A stretch of 64,000 nucleotides of DNA from Chlorops oryzae (taxonomy: Eukaryota > Arthropoda > Insecta > Diptera > Chloropidae): NCBI GenBank assembly GCA_020466095.1, contig CM035806.1, positions 128,665,679-128,729,678 on the forward strand. The letters are read 5' to 3'. Every line of letters begins with the position of its first letter. Position 1 is the first letter of the stretch. The notes beneath the pieces were generated by a model that worked only from the letters and a program-made list of their open reading frames with translations, did not search any database and was not told where the DNA came from. Below are positions 34,635 to 46,049 of this stretch, in pieces. The position numbers and the translations under genes are program-made.

Positions 34635-34924
34635 CTGTAAAAAGACAAATTGGATCAAAGCTAAGCCATTTAAAAGCGTCCGCCTTTGTTATTTTACACA
34701 AAATCTTTGAGTGGCTATTCTGATGTAAACGTATATGTATAAACTTTACCTATTTTTTTCATATGTTTTTGTTTATATATTTAATCATGGTCAACACGGT
34801 AGACGCTATTCATGTTGTCTGATATAAAAAAGTCGAATGGATTATTGTTAAGTAAGGGAGAGTCACCGATTGTGGATATATAAGGTTGTGTAAAAATTCT
34901 TTTCGTATATTGTACATGTTTTAT

Positions 34925-35228
34925 CCACCTATCGAGCTTTTATGACGGATCCAGCCTGCTGCTGATTGGCTCTTCAGCGATCTCACGAGTGGTAGTGTGT
35001 GGATTTTCATCGATTTTTTCATGATTGAACGCCAGAGCAAGGTCTTTAACAATCCTTAACATCGAAATTACCAAAACAAGAACGCTGAAACCGCTGTTGC
35101 GCCACACGCGTAGATAAAGCATTGTGCCCATAAGCTTCACAAATTTTTTCTCGAGCCTGGGCCCAATTCTTGCCTCTGTGGAAACAAAATTTCCAAATGC
35201 TCCGAATTTCTTGAGCAGAGACTTCCAT
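34925..35228 (-). pseudogene. Mariner transposase N-terminal fragment, different lineage
   Basis: Frames give MEVSAQEIRSIWKFCFHRGK, then NWAQAREKICEAYGHNALST and, after a frame change, FGNFDVKD and KIDENPHTTTREIAEE. These are the N-terminal and second HTH parts of a mariner transposase distinct from the irritans copies. The catalytic half is absent. Confidence 0.75.
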
Positions 35229-35726
35229 TTTTAAACGTTAATTACTTTCAAATAATTCGATAAAATTACGAATTGCTTTAAGGGGGACAGCTGTTAAAGT
35301 GTCTCCAACATTTTAAAATCGAAATATTTAACAATACATTTAGTATTACCAAAGATAATCGACTTTAAAGAACCCTATACAAGAAAAACGAAAAGATTCA
35401 TATATGGCTCTTATATAAGCGGGAAAAAGAGTCGAATATGAGTGTGCTAGGAGTCTCATATGGCTCTTATTTGAGCGGAAAAAAGAGTCAAATATGAGTG
35501 CGATAGTAGTCATTTCACATTTACATCAGAAAATAAGTTGTGTATGCAGACCGGTGCAAAATACTGAATTCTATCGAAAATCCAAATAAAATTTCACCAA
35601 AACGCATAAAATTTCGAAGTAGACCACTTTGATATCGAGGAATTGAACCAAAACATAACAACTGTACTAGCTTAAATTTCTGCTGTTCTCCTCACACCAA
35701 ATCTTAACATTTCCACATACCTATTA
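35229..35726. other. Intron sequence with a short tandem duplication
   Basis: tatggctcttat(a/t)t(a/g)agcgg(g/a)aaaaagagtc occurs twice, at about 35404 and 35459. Nothing else seen. Confidence 0.5.
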
Positions 35727-35957
35727 GTGGTATTCAAGCAGGCTCGGAAATAGCTAGGTGCAAATTTTGCGCGCGGAAAATGGTTTCAATGTTTGCATTG
35801 GTGAAAGAAGGAGAAGCAAATATCGCGCATATTTTGCGCATCACAGTAGGCGTGCAAAATTTGTGAGGCTGCGGAAACTATTTTTCATACAAAATAATTT
35901 GGGAGCTCGCGAAATTTCCGAGGGCGCAAATTTTGCGTACCTGCTTGAATACCACTA
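35727..35957. mobile_element. Short inverted-repeat element (AGTGGTATTCAAGCAGG ends)
   Basis: Left agtggtattcaagcagg and complement at right; subterminal gcaaattttgcg on both sides. Flanking ATT on each side is a possible 3-bp duplication. About 230 bp. Confidence 0.75.
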
Positions 35958-36173
35958 TTATAAAAAAGAAAAGTGGCAATTATTACAACAAAAGATGACT
36001 TTTATCAAATTTATTCCAAACATGGCAATATAAAGACTCTTGGAATTAATTCACGTTTGTATGACGTGAAGGCATTAAGTCAACAATTAACACCCATAAA
36101 TGGTATACAAAACATGAAGCGTGTTGTAACGAGGTAAAATTTTCTCCAAATAAATTTTATCCTCATACATTTA

Positions 36174-36693
36174 TAGCATGTTTCCACATAGTGCATTAAC
36201 TATATGCATTAAAGCTAACGCGTATAGTTAATCACTGTCGTTTCCACTTGCGGACTGTGCATTAACTAATCAGCTGATTTCGTCGGAAGCTGCTGTAAAA
36301 AAAGTGCAAAATACCCCTTTCTTATATTTTGCTAGATATAAACGATATATGGATATATTACAATCTTCATTTGATTTCAATGTGTGAAATAGCTTAAATA
36401 TTTTTACTTATTCCTTGGACTTTCCATTTTCAATTTGATTTTTATTTCAGCGGTTCTTTTGATTTGGCAGAACGGTTGTTATTTTACGTACTTTTCTATT
36501 CAGGAGTGCAATTTTTCGTAACATTTGCAAGCAAGTCGAAATGCAACCATGCTGTTTTATCTGCGTTAAATTTTAATGCATGCATTATTGAGGTGATTAA
36601 CTTGACATTTTTGTATGGGTAATCACATTTTTAATCATGCGTTAACGAGTTAATGCAGGTAATTGAGTTAATGCACTATGTGGAAACATGCTA
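36174..36693. mobile_element. PIF/Harbinger-type MITE with TTA duplication
   Basis: Ends TAGCATGTTTCCACATAGTG, continuing cattaact, and complement. TTA at 36171-36173 and 36694-36696. 520 bp. Shares ttgtatgggtaat near its right arm with the element at 13216. Confidence 0.9.
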
Positions 36694-36721
36694 TTAATTC
36701 TTCCTCAATTTGGTATATGTA

Positions 36722-37695
36722 CATTAGGGCTGCTCTTAACTCTATGGAGAAATTTTGTAGCGAGTTTCTGATCGGTCTCAGGGTCCAGAAGTGTTCCATT
36801 AGACATGGAGGAGAAACGTGAGAAATTTGGAGGCAATCGGATAACGGGAACCCGTGGCAGTTTTCAATTGAAGTTTGGGAAATTGGCAAAAATAGAGAGG
36901 AAACGGCCCTTAACTCCCCACAAGGCGCCCCTACGGATATATAACGTATGGCCAACCCCCATTATTTTTTTACTATGAACATTTTTTCTGAACAAACCTA
37001 CCCCCTATCTCCCCTCCTTAAGGGGGCTCCCATACAAAAATAATTTTTTAAAAACTTTTCCCCCCATCTTCCTAACTAGCCCCAGAGTGCTCCTAGAGGA
37101 CTCAAATGTATGACCGACCCCCATTAACTTTGTCCCCCTAAAATTTTCTCCGAACATACTTAACCTCTATCGCCCCCCCTTAAGGGGGCTCCCATATAAA
37201 ACTACCTTAATTTGAGCAAAAATTCATACAAAATGGCCGTCACTACAGTCAAACCCCTCCTAGGGGGCTGATATATATGAGAAAATGTTAGGGGGACAAA
37301 GTTAATGGGGGTCGGTCATACATTTGACTCCTCTAGGAGCACTCTGGGGCTAGTTAGGAAGATGGGGGGAAAAGTTTTTAAAAAATTATTTTTGTATGGG
37401 AGCCCCCTTAAGGAGGGGAGATAGGGGGTAGGTTTGTTCAGAAAAAATGTTCGGAGTAAAAAAATAATGGGGGTTGGCCATACGTTATATATCCGTAGGG
37501 GCGGCTTGTGGGGAGTTAAGGGCCGTTTCCTCTCTATTTTTGCCAATTTCCCAAACTTCAATTGAAAACTGCCACGGGTTCCCGTTGTCCGATTGCTTCC
37601 AAATTTCTCACGTTTCTCCTCCATGTCCAATGGAACACTTCTGGACCCTGAGACCGATTGAAATTCCATTTCGGGAATTAAGAACAGCCCTAATG
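36722..37695. mobile_element. 974-bp foldback element, near-perfect palindrome, CATTAGGG ends
   Basis: Two arms of about 430 bp (36722-37155 and 37265-37695) are reverse complements with only scattered differences, around a ~110-bp loop. Ends CATTAGGGCTG, TA flanks. Long frames in the arms mirror each other and are not genes. Confidence 0.93.
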
Positions 37696-38276
37696 TACAT
37701 AATATCATCTCTCTTCCTTATTAAGTTTCTCGATGGCGCGAACCACATTCCGCGACGAAGCCCCGTCAGAAGAAAAGACGAACCGTATTTTTTTTATTAT
37801 ATCTGTTTATTTCATTTTGCGATATTTTTTTTTCCAGAAAAGGAACTTTATTTAACTTTAAGAAAAATAATAATAAGAAAAAAAATACGATTACAAGAAA
37901 CCTTGGTAGATGAATTTACTATTCAAGTACAATAAGCTTCCCATTAACCATAGCTTAGACAAGCAGATCTCGCAGGATGGACACAAACCCATAAACTAAA
38001 AACTAAGGCGAGCTTTTTGCACACGACACCAATAATACGATCCCTTTTGCACACGGTACCAATCGTCGGCGAACCAAGTCAAAAGTCTTATTTTCGTTTC
38101 TACAATTCTCATTGTGTTAATCTTTTGGGTCATATATAACATGACAAATAATCTCGAACAGCGTCTCAGTCTGGACTTAGATCTCCACGCAAGCGGTCAT
38201 CAACAAGCAACTAGTGGACCAAGGAGAACTTCGAAGTAAGTCAAGACTTCATTTTTGGTTTTATATTTGATCACTT
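37696..38276. other. Sequence upstream of and into the Gypsy 5' LTR; LTR left edge not found
   Basis: The LTR left boundary should lie here or slightly further on. A possible TATA element (catatataac) is at 38129-38138. No LTR start (TGTAAC...) could be fixed because the second LTR is missing. Confidence 0.4.
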
Positions 38277-38585
38277 CCTCCTCTGGTTTTCGCACCTGAT
38301 TCTTGGAGATTCTTACCCAAGATCGAGATTTCCTCCGCTGGTTTTTTCGCATCTGATTCTTGGAGATTCCTACCCAAGATCGAGATTTCCTCCTCTGGAT
38401 TTCGCGTCTGGTTCTTGGAGATTCCTACCCAAGATCGAGATTGCCTCTGGATCTGATTCTTGGAGATTCCTACTCACGATCGAGATTGCCCCTGGATCTG
38501 GTTCTTGGAGATTCCTATCCAAGATCGAGATTTCCTCCTCTGGTTTTTCGCATCTGATTCTTGGAGATTCCTACCCAAGGTCGAG
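38277..38585 (+). repeat. Tandem repeats within the Gypsy 5' LTR
   Basis: Six units of 45-58 bp, each containing (g)ttcttggagattccta and a variable cctctgg segment. Likely LTR-internal repeats; function unknown. Confidence 0.8.
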
Positions 38586-38943
38586 ATTGCCGCGCCCTAC
38601 TTGCACGACTTCTGCTTGAACCGCCTCGCAGTACAGGCTCTTGAAACTCCCTGACGCTTCCTACGACCGACACAGACGACACGTAAGCCATCGCCGACAC
38701 CGTGTAGCGGAAGGGACCATACATCGCCAATCGCAGCAGTACTACGTCTAGATAAGTCATTGTAACCACGTTAGAAATAAAAAAAAATTCATGTAAAGAG
38801 AAACGAACAACAAATAAAGCAATCGATTTTTTAAATATTTTCTACTTGGACCTTTGCAATTTATTCTTGGAATTACACTACATCTGGTCTTGTAACGGAC
38901 CCTGGACTGGCTGAGAAATACCCCGGCAAGAAAATCCGTTACA
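38586..38943 (+). repeat. 3' part of Gypsy 5' LTR (R/U5)
   Basis: Contains AATAAA at 38813 and ends atccgttaca immediately before the primer-binding site. The terminal ...TCCGTTACA would pair with a TGTAACGGA start. Confidence 0.6.
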
Positions 38944-38945
38944 AG

Positions 38946-38963
38946 TGGCGCCCGAGCAGGGAC
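38946..38963 (+). other. Retrotransposon primer-binding site
   Basis: TGGCGCCCGAGCAGGGAC, two bases after the LTR end, resembles a tRNA-Lys-type primer-binding site. Confidence 0.85.
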
Positions 38964-39200
38964 TCTATTAAACGAGAAGATCGCAGACTGGAAAAGACCA
39001 ACAAAGCGCACGAGGCCCTTATTACGAAGGGGCAAACCTGAGACTAAACGAGATCCTCGCACAGCGAAGAAGGCATCAAAAGCACTCATGGCCCTAATAG
39101 TGAAGAAACGACCCTGCGAGTACACGAGAAAGATCACACACCGAGTAAAAAAGAGAACTGCACCCGACACTTATTCCAAGGAAAGGACATAGCAGCCACC

Positions 39201-40364
39201 ATGATCGAGACGAAGTGGATATCTAAACTGCCGAAAGACGAAATTATCGATTGTCTAAACACCTTCCATCTTGAGACTCAAGGTATGGTAGATGACTTGA
39301 GGAAGCGCTTTATGTCTTTTGTCAATGCCCATATGGATGATCCAGTCGTCATTAAAGACGTCCACGAACTGGAAATTCGTTTCACGAAAGGCACCTCACC
39401 AGTACCACCGCACAAGCCAGAAGAAGGCAGCACCGTATCGGCAGGGGCACGTCGAAATGATACACCCTCGGCCGGAACACTACGAGCAGAAGAACCACTA
39501 CAGCTACCCCAGGTGGAACATACTAATTACGAGGGACCAGTATGGGGCCCCAAAAACCCCGTTTTACCTTCATTCTGGTTACCAGAAACACATTCCCTAG
39601 TATCAAGCACAGCCACTATAAATTACGCCCACGTCATGGACCTGGTGAGGAAATGGGCCATCCGCTTCGACGGGAAAAAGGATGCGCTAAATTTCATCGA
39701 GCGAGTAGAAGAACTTGCAAGTGCCTACGAGATACCCCTACGATTCCTCCCGAAAACCATGCCTGAAATGCTCAAAGACTACGCGCTATCGTGGTATTGG
39801 AATAACAAGCGAGAATGGGTTACCTGGCAGCAATTTAAAACAGAATTTTTGCAGTTCTTCTTGCCATACCGTTATCTGGAGAAGTTGGAAGACACCGTGA
39901 GGGCACGCCACCAGGGGGATCATGAACCATTCAAGGAATACGTTACCAGTGTACAAGAACGGGCACGGCATACCGATCTGAGCGACGGAAAAAAGTTAGA
40001 CTTGATCTTCCGCAATAGTCGCCGAGAATTCCAGTTGTATATAAAACGGAGAGAATTCGGTACATTAAGTCAGCTCATCGACCTAGCGTGCGAGCTGGAA
40101 CAAGTAAATGCCATCCAGTCAACAACAGACCCGAAGTATACGAACCACGACCTCGTAGAAAACAACGCCCACATGGAACAAACACAAAACATCAACTGTA
40201 GCAACAGAGGGATGAGATGCCTTCATTGTGGACAGAAAAATCACCTGAAGCGGACGTGCACTAACCCCCAAAAGCTTTTCTGCTGGGTTTGTGGCAAAGA
40301 CAATATTCGCACCATAGAATGTTGTCGCAAGCAGTCCGGAAACGCAGAGGGGGACCATCAGTAG
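39201..40364 (+). CDS. Gypsy-type gag polyprotein
   Basis: 387 residues starting MIETKWISKLPKDEI at an ATG in good context 240 bp after the primer-binding site. A capsid-like central part (KWAIRFDGKKDALNFIERVE ... EYVTSVQERARHTDLSDGKK) matches the retrotransposon gag family, and two zinc-knuckle-like motifs follow: CLHCGQKNHLKRTC (complete CCHC) and CWVCGKDNIRTIEC, which lacks the His. The frame is open throughout. It overlaps pol by about 75 bp, with pol in the -1 frame. Gag forms the particle that packages element RNA. This is the only intact long frame of the element. Confidence 0.88.
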   Translation: MIETKWISKLPKDEIIDCLNTFHLETQGMVDDLRKRFMSFVNAHMDDPVVIKDVHELEIRFTKGTSPVPPHKPEEGSTVSAGARRNDTPSAGTLRAEEPLQLPQVEHTNYEGPVWGPKNPVLPSFWLPETHSLVSSTATINYAHVMDLVRKWAIRFDGKKDALNFIERVEELASAYEIPLRFLPKTMPEMLKDYALSWYWNNKREWVTWQQFKTEFLQFFLPYRYLEKLEDTVRARHQGDHEPFKEYVTSVQERARHTDLSDGKKLDLIFRNSRREFQLYIKRREFGTLSQLIDLACELEQVNAIQSTTDPKYTNHDLVENNAHMEQTQNINCSNRGMRCLHCGQKNHLKRTCTNPQKLFCWVCGKDNIRTIECCRKQSGNAEGDHQ

Positions 40365-43300
40365 CAAGGTCTGATGGAGACGCGACCCAGGACACCTTGC
40401 GGACATGTCCTTTTCTAAAATATCAGGACCTCCATCTAAAGGCTCACCTCCTCATTGGAGAGCAAGAAGTCGATGCCATCGTAGACACTGGCGCAATGAG
40501 AAGCGTCATCAACGAGGAAATGTTCCATAGGCTAAGCTCGTATGGGCAAGTAAAAAGGAACGCGACAAAAATCGTTCTAGCCGATGGAACACGGCAAGCT
40601 GTTACTCACATCTTATCCATCAGGATACAGCTGGGACCCAGTTCGTACGTTATTCCACTCATTGTATTGCCAGACATGCAGGAAGGTATGCTCCTGGGGA
40701 TGGATTTCCTTAGCAAAGCAGGTACCTTGATGGACATGGGAGGCAACACCGCTTGGATAACCGAAATTAAGGACACAAACAATGAACACTTGGACAATAC
40801 GATACACCTCCAGGCAAACATCCACAAAAACCTCGAAGCAGCAGGGGAAGACTCCCCAGCAGAAACCCCCGAAGAATTCCTAGCCCGTGAACTGAAACAG
40901 TTGGAACACATTCAAGGACCATCTAACATCACGAAGCATCAGATTATAATGAAAGACCCTCGACCATTTAAGCAAAGGTATTTCTCCAAGAATCCGGTGA
41001 TGCAGGAGGCAATAAATCAAGAAATCGATAAGTTGATCCAATTGGGATGCATTGAACCCTCGAAAAGCCCATACAGCTCATCAGTCGTCATGGTGCGCAA
41101 AAAAGATGGAAAGTGGCGATTATGCCTCGATTTTCCACAACTCAACGACAAATCCGTCTAGGACGCTTACCCCTTACCCCGCATTAACTACATTTTGGGT
41201 CGCCTTCGAGACGCCAAGTACATCAGCAGTATCGATCTGAAGAATGGCTACTGGCAGATCCCACTCGAGGAAAACAGCAGACAGTACACAGCTTTCACCG
41301 CCCCTGGCCGGGGCCTCTATCAATGGAAAGTGATGCCGTTTGGCCTGCACTCCGCTCCAGCCACTTTTCAGCGTGCTTTGGACCAGGTTATTGGTTCCGA
41401 CTTAGAACCATATGCTTTTGCGTACTTAGACGATATCATTGTCACGGGGAACTCTTTGGAAAACCATATGGACAACTTAAAAGAAGTCTTTCGCCGCCTA
41501 AAAGCGGCAAATCTCCGTATCAACACCGACAAATGCGAGTTCTTCCGCCAAGAACTAAGGTACTTGGGGCACCTTGTAACCACGCAGGGAATGCACACCG
41601 ACCCAGACAAAATCGCCGCCATTAAGGAATTGACACCACCGACCAGCGTGAAGGAGCTACGCCGAATACTGGGCATCGCCAGCTGGTACCGACGATTTGT
41701 GCCAGACTTCTCGAAGATTGCCCACCCTATGACCATCCTCCTTAGAAAGGGGCGTCGGTGGAAGTGGACACAGGAACAGCAAGAGGCATTCGAACTTCTG
41801 AAACAAAAACTTAGCGAAGCACCAGTCCTGACCTGTCCAGATTTCACCAAGCCTTTTACGTTACAGACCGACGCGAGTGAAGACGGCTTAGGGGCTGTGC
41901 TGACACAAGAGCTGGAGGGCCAGGAGCGGGTGATCGCCTTCGATAGCAGGCATTTGAACGGAGCCGAATTAAACTACTCCACTACAGAGAAGGAGTGCCT
42001 GGCGATTGTGTGGGGAATAAGAAAAATGAGGCAGTATCTGGAAGGATATCACTTCACCGTCATAACGGACCATCTGGCCCTAAAGTGGCTGAACTCCATT
42101 GACAACCCCACGGGGACAATAGCTCGATGGGCGTTGGAACTTCAGTAATACTCGTTCGAGGTAAAATACCGACGGGACAAGCAAAATGTTATAGCCGATG
42201 CACTGTCCAGGTAACCTCTCAACAAGATATGTCAAATATCCACGAACGAGCCAGCGACAGAAGAACCGACGGACTGGGTCCAGAAACGGATGAAAATGGT
42301 CCTGAAGCAACCTGAGAAGTTTCCAGATTACCAAGTCATTGAGGGAAGTCTCTACCGGTGTTTACCCGTGATAGGAGGCGAAGAAGAAAATTTTGTCTGG
42401 AAGCTAAGCGTTCCCAAAGTAGATCGGGTCAGGGTCCTCCAAGAAAACCAAGACGATCCAACCGCAGGACACCTCGGAATAAGGAAGACGATAGGACGCA
42501 TTGGAAGGAAATACTTCTGGCCGGGATTCCACCGCGATGTCCGGAACTATGTCAGGAGATGTTTGAGCTGCCAGCGATGTAAAATTCAACAGCAGAAACA
42601 AGCTGGCCACATAAGGACCCAGATTGCTGAGGAACCCTGGGCGGTTTTGTGTGCGGACTTCGTGGGACCCCTGCCTCGTTCATCACATGGGAATACGTAC
42701 TTGTTAGTCCTCTTCGACAAATTCTCGAAGTGGCTAGAGCTGGCCCCCTCAGAACCACAACGGACGCTGCGATCAAAGTTTTGAGGGAAAGAATTCTCTC
42801 TAGATATGGCATCCCCTCAACACTGGTGACCGATAACGGTACGCAATTCACAAGTAAGAAATTTATAAATTTCCTAGCGAAACTAGGAATCAAGCATCAT
42901 CGAACAGCACCATACACCCCTCAGGAGAATTCAAATGAGCGAGCGAATCGGACAATCAAGACAATGTTGGCTCAATATACGGAGGATAACTACAAGCTCT
43001 GGAATGAGCTACTACCAGAACTCACACTTGCTATAAACACCAGTATAAGCGAAATTACCGGTTACAGACCTGCATACTTGACACAAGGACGCGAGCCCCG
43101 ACTTCCTGGGCAACTGTACGATGAAAAAGGGACACCCCTATCTAGCGAAAGTATCACCCAGAGGTTCAACCGGCTCCAAGAGGTGTTCAACCTGGTGAGA
43201 GGAAACCAAACCCGCGCCAGTCAGGAGCCAGCTCGGCATTATAACCTAAGACGACGGGAATGGAGGTGCAAGGAGTCCATATGAGGTCCAAGAGTTCGTC

Positions 43301-43402
43301 TCTCCAGTCATCATCCGCTACCAGGTAGAAGGCCAGACAAGGACCGCACACGTGAGCCAACTCAAACCCTACATCGAACAACAACTCGACAAGACCGATT
43401 AA
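40289..43402 (+). pseudogene. Gypsy-type pol, broken
   Basis: Order: aspartic protease (VDTGAMRSVI), reverse transcriptase with YAFAYLDDIIV, RNase H (TDASEDGLGAVL), integrase with an HHCC zinc finger (HLGIRKTIGRIGRKYFWPGF...CLSCQRC) and D,D-35-E core motifs (ADFVGPL, VTDNGTQF). That order, RT-RH-IN, identifies Ty3/Gypsy. Pol begins by -1 frameshift from gag. Defects: in-frame stops TAG 41159-41161, TAA 42146-42148, TAA 42212-42214; frame changes near 42745 and 43270; final stop 43400-43402. The element is therefore inactive. Confidence 0.93.
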
Positions 43403-43504
43403 TTTTCCCCAAGCTGGCGTGATGAACCCTGCGTTGACAGTAGACCTATTGATTAACCAGTATTTTCTTTCACTCTCGCCTTCTCGCCCTCCAGCGCTCT
43501 AACA

Positions 43505-43945
43505 ATGGAAAAGTTTGCCAATGCACGCTTGAAATATTTGACCACTCTCCAGAGAGAGGCGGCCGCGAGACGAAGGCTTATACACCTGCCGCACCACGCC
43601 CGGTTCGAAAATCCACCCCCGACGAAGACCGTTTACCGACTAATGACCACCCCGACCCGAGCATCAAGGGGAAAGGAAAATGAGGGGCCATCCAATCCAA
43701 TCCAAGGATTGAGCTACCGAACTAGGTGTCGACTCCTTTTCGGAGATTTGGAGGAAAGCTCCGACGAAGAGACACCAGCCTCACTCCCACGGCCGGAAGT
43801 GGGAAACCGGAAAAATCCGTCGCAACCAGCAAGCCAAGAGGTGCCGGCATGCCAGCGTAAAGCTACGAAACCACAGCTGGTGCTGCCTTCGGCAAAACTT
43901 TTGTCGCCACCAGACAGACCTCCTCTTTTGAGGCAAATCCGCTGA
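43505..43945 (+). CDS. Third reading frame of the Gypsy element, unknown
   Basis: 146 codons beginning MEKFANARLKYLTTLQREAA. It is basic and Pro/Ser-rich with a central acidic patch (LEESSDEET). There is no signal peptide, no transmembrane segment and no similarity I recognise to env. It follows pol by about 100 bp, and the element stops abruptly at its end, so it may be truncated. It could be an accessory protein of the element or a chance frame. Confidence 0.4.
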   Translation: MEKFANARLKYLTTLQREAAARRRLIHLPHHARFENPPPTKTVYRLMTTPTRASRGKENEGPSNPIQGLSYRTRCRLLFGDLEESSDEETPASLPRPEVGNRKNPSQPASQEVPACQRKATKPQLVLPSAKLLSPPDRPPLLRQIR

Positions 43946-44073
43946 CCGCAACCTCTAAACCTTTTACGAAAAATCTGAAAAAATTCTCAAAAATACTTTG
44001 ACCCATAAGCTTTCGGAAACCTTACGTTCTACTATTAAATTCTAAAAAACAATTTTTTTGGGACACCCTAATG
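43946..44073. repeat. Right-end fragment of CATTAGGG-family element
   Basis: acctctaaaccttt...cccataagctttcg...gggacaccctaatg matches the right end of 9563-10977. It marks the point where the Gypsy element is cut off. Confidence 0.75.
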
Positions 44074-44386
44074 TACACACAATTGATTGGCCCACAATTT
44101 AAGATATTAGTTTTAGAATTGGGACTGATAACGGGTAAGCCATGTTCATTCAAAGTCCAAAAAAAATTAAAATCTTTCGTAAATTTTTAAATTTTTTGAC
44201 TTTGAGCATCATTTTACACCATTAATTTAACGATTTGGAAGATCTCTTTGATGTCATGTTAAAGAACGATGTTTAAAGAACATAAAAGGTTTAAAAATTT
44301 TAAAATATTTGAAACCATAACAGGTTGGCTGATAAGTCCCCGGTCTAACAAAGAAAAACACATTTTTTTGTCAAAATTCGTTTTTA

Positions 44387-45817
44387 TTATTCAACATAGT
44401 TCCCTTCAAGAGCGATACAACGATTATAACGACCTTCCAATTTTTTGATACCATTTTGGTAGTACTCCTTCGGTTTTGCCTCAAAATAGGCCTCAGTTTC
44501 GGCGATCACCTCTTAATTGCAGCCAAATTTTTTCCCTGCGAGCATCCTTTTGAGGTCTGAGAACAAGAAAAAGTCGCTGGGGGCCAGATCTGGAGAAAAC
44601 AGTGGGTGGGGAAGCAATTCGAAGCCTAATTCATGAATTTTTGCCATCGTTCTCAATGACTTGTGGCACGGTGCGTTGTCTTGGTGGAACAACCAATAAC
44701 GACATATGGGCCAAAATTCTTTTTAATGCCTTCACTTCTGTCCCTGTCAATGAAAATCAGTTTTTCTGAAGGAGCAAACCATATTAATAAAAAATTAATT
44801 TTAACAAAAAATTTATGAATAACGAAATAAAATACTCTAGTCGAATTGAAAAAAATCAACGATTAACAAAACTAAATTTTTTTCCTTCGCAAATTACGGT
44901 AACATTGTTGTCTTATCTTGTCTTGTCTTGCCAAACAAGACAACAATGTAACTGTAATTTGCGAGTAAACAAGATGGAAGTTTGGTAATATTCGATTTTT
45001 TCCAATTGGACTAGAGTATTTTATTTCGTTATTCATAAATTTTTAGGTAAAATTTATTTGTTATTTATTTGATTTGCTCTTTTACGAACACTGATTTTCG
45101 TTGACAGAGACAGAAATTTAGGCATTAAAAAGAATTTTGGCCCATATAATAGTCACTGTTGATGGTTTTTCCCTTCTCAAGATAATCGATAAAAATTATT
45201 CCATGCCCATCCCAAAAAACAGAGGCCATTACTTTGCCAGCGGACTTTTGAGTCTTTCCACGCTTCGGAGACGGTTCACCGATCGCTGTCCACTCAGCCG
45301 ACTGTCGATTGGACTCAAAAGTGTAGTGATAGAGCCATGTTTCATCCATTGTCGTATATCGACGCAAAAACTCGGGTGTATTGCGAGTTAACAGCTGCAA
45401 ACACCGCTCAGAATCATCAACACGTTGTTGTTTTTGGTCAAATGTGAGCTCGCGCGGCACCCATTTTGCACAGAGCTTTTTCATATCCAAATATTGATGA
45501 ATGATATGACCAACACGTTCCTTTGATATCTTTAAGGCCTCTGCTATCTCGATCAACTTCATTTTACGGTCATTCAAAATCATTTTGTGAATTTTTTTGA
45601 TGTTTTCGTCGGTAACCACCTCTTTCGGGCGTCCACTGCGTTCACCGTCCTCCGTGCTCATTTCACTACGCTTGAATTTTGCATACCAATCAATTATTGT
45701 TTATTTTCCTGGGGCAGAGTCCGGAAACTCATTATCAAGCCAAGTTTTTGCTTCCACTGTATTTTTTCCCTTCAGAAAACAGTATTTTATCAAAACACGA
45801 AATTCCTTTTTTTCCAT
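44387..45817 (-). pseudogene. Mariner transposase, broken (copy 2)
   Basis: Begins MEKKEFRVLIK and carries the same TAA at codon 39 as copy 1. Further defects are an internal deletion of about 57 bp, the MITE insert, and an extra stop near 44515 (GCN followed by TAA where copy 1 has GAA). It does not have copy 1's extra C: the SPDLAPSDFFLFSDLKR segment reads through. So the two copies accumulated separate damage after sharing the first stop. Confidence 0.93.
44707..45144. mobile_element. MITE nested in mariner 2 (TA target)
   Basis: Ends TGGGCCAAAATTCTTTTTAA and complement, TA flanks (44705-44706, 45145-45146). Long nested arms: inner palindrome ttgcgag/cgcaaatta...acattgttgtctt around 44890-44965. 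Copy 1 of mariner shows the empty site. Confidence 0.92.
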
Positions 45818-46049
45818 TTTTTTCACAATAACAAAAGTTGCTTCACAAAAGACGCTCTATCTCACAAACTAATTGACTTACAGACGTCAAATTTTGACAC
45901 GAATCATTTGAAGGTTGCCACTATATAAAAATAATATGCATTTAATACTAGCGACGCCATCTATGTGTCAGACCGGGGACTTATCAGCCAACCTGTTATA
46001 TGGAAAAATGAGTATCAATAAAGCAATGGTCGTAAAAAATTGTTACACG

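Larger units (their letters stand above)
44320..45996 (-). mobile_element. Himar1-like (irritans) mariner, copy 2
   Basis: Same 27-bp ends as copy 1, TA at 44318-44319 and 45997-45998. It carries a 438-bp MITE (44707-45144) and lacks about 57 bp of the transposase gene just next to it (region between SDYYMS and the second catalytic motif). Confidence 0.95.

Noticed and set aside
36668..37935. Two nearly identical frames of 95 and 153 codons
   Set aside because: They are mirror copies in the two arms of the foldback element, with no recognisable domain.
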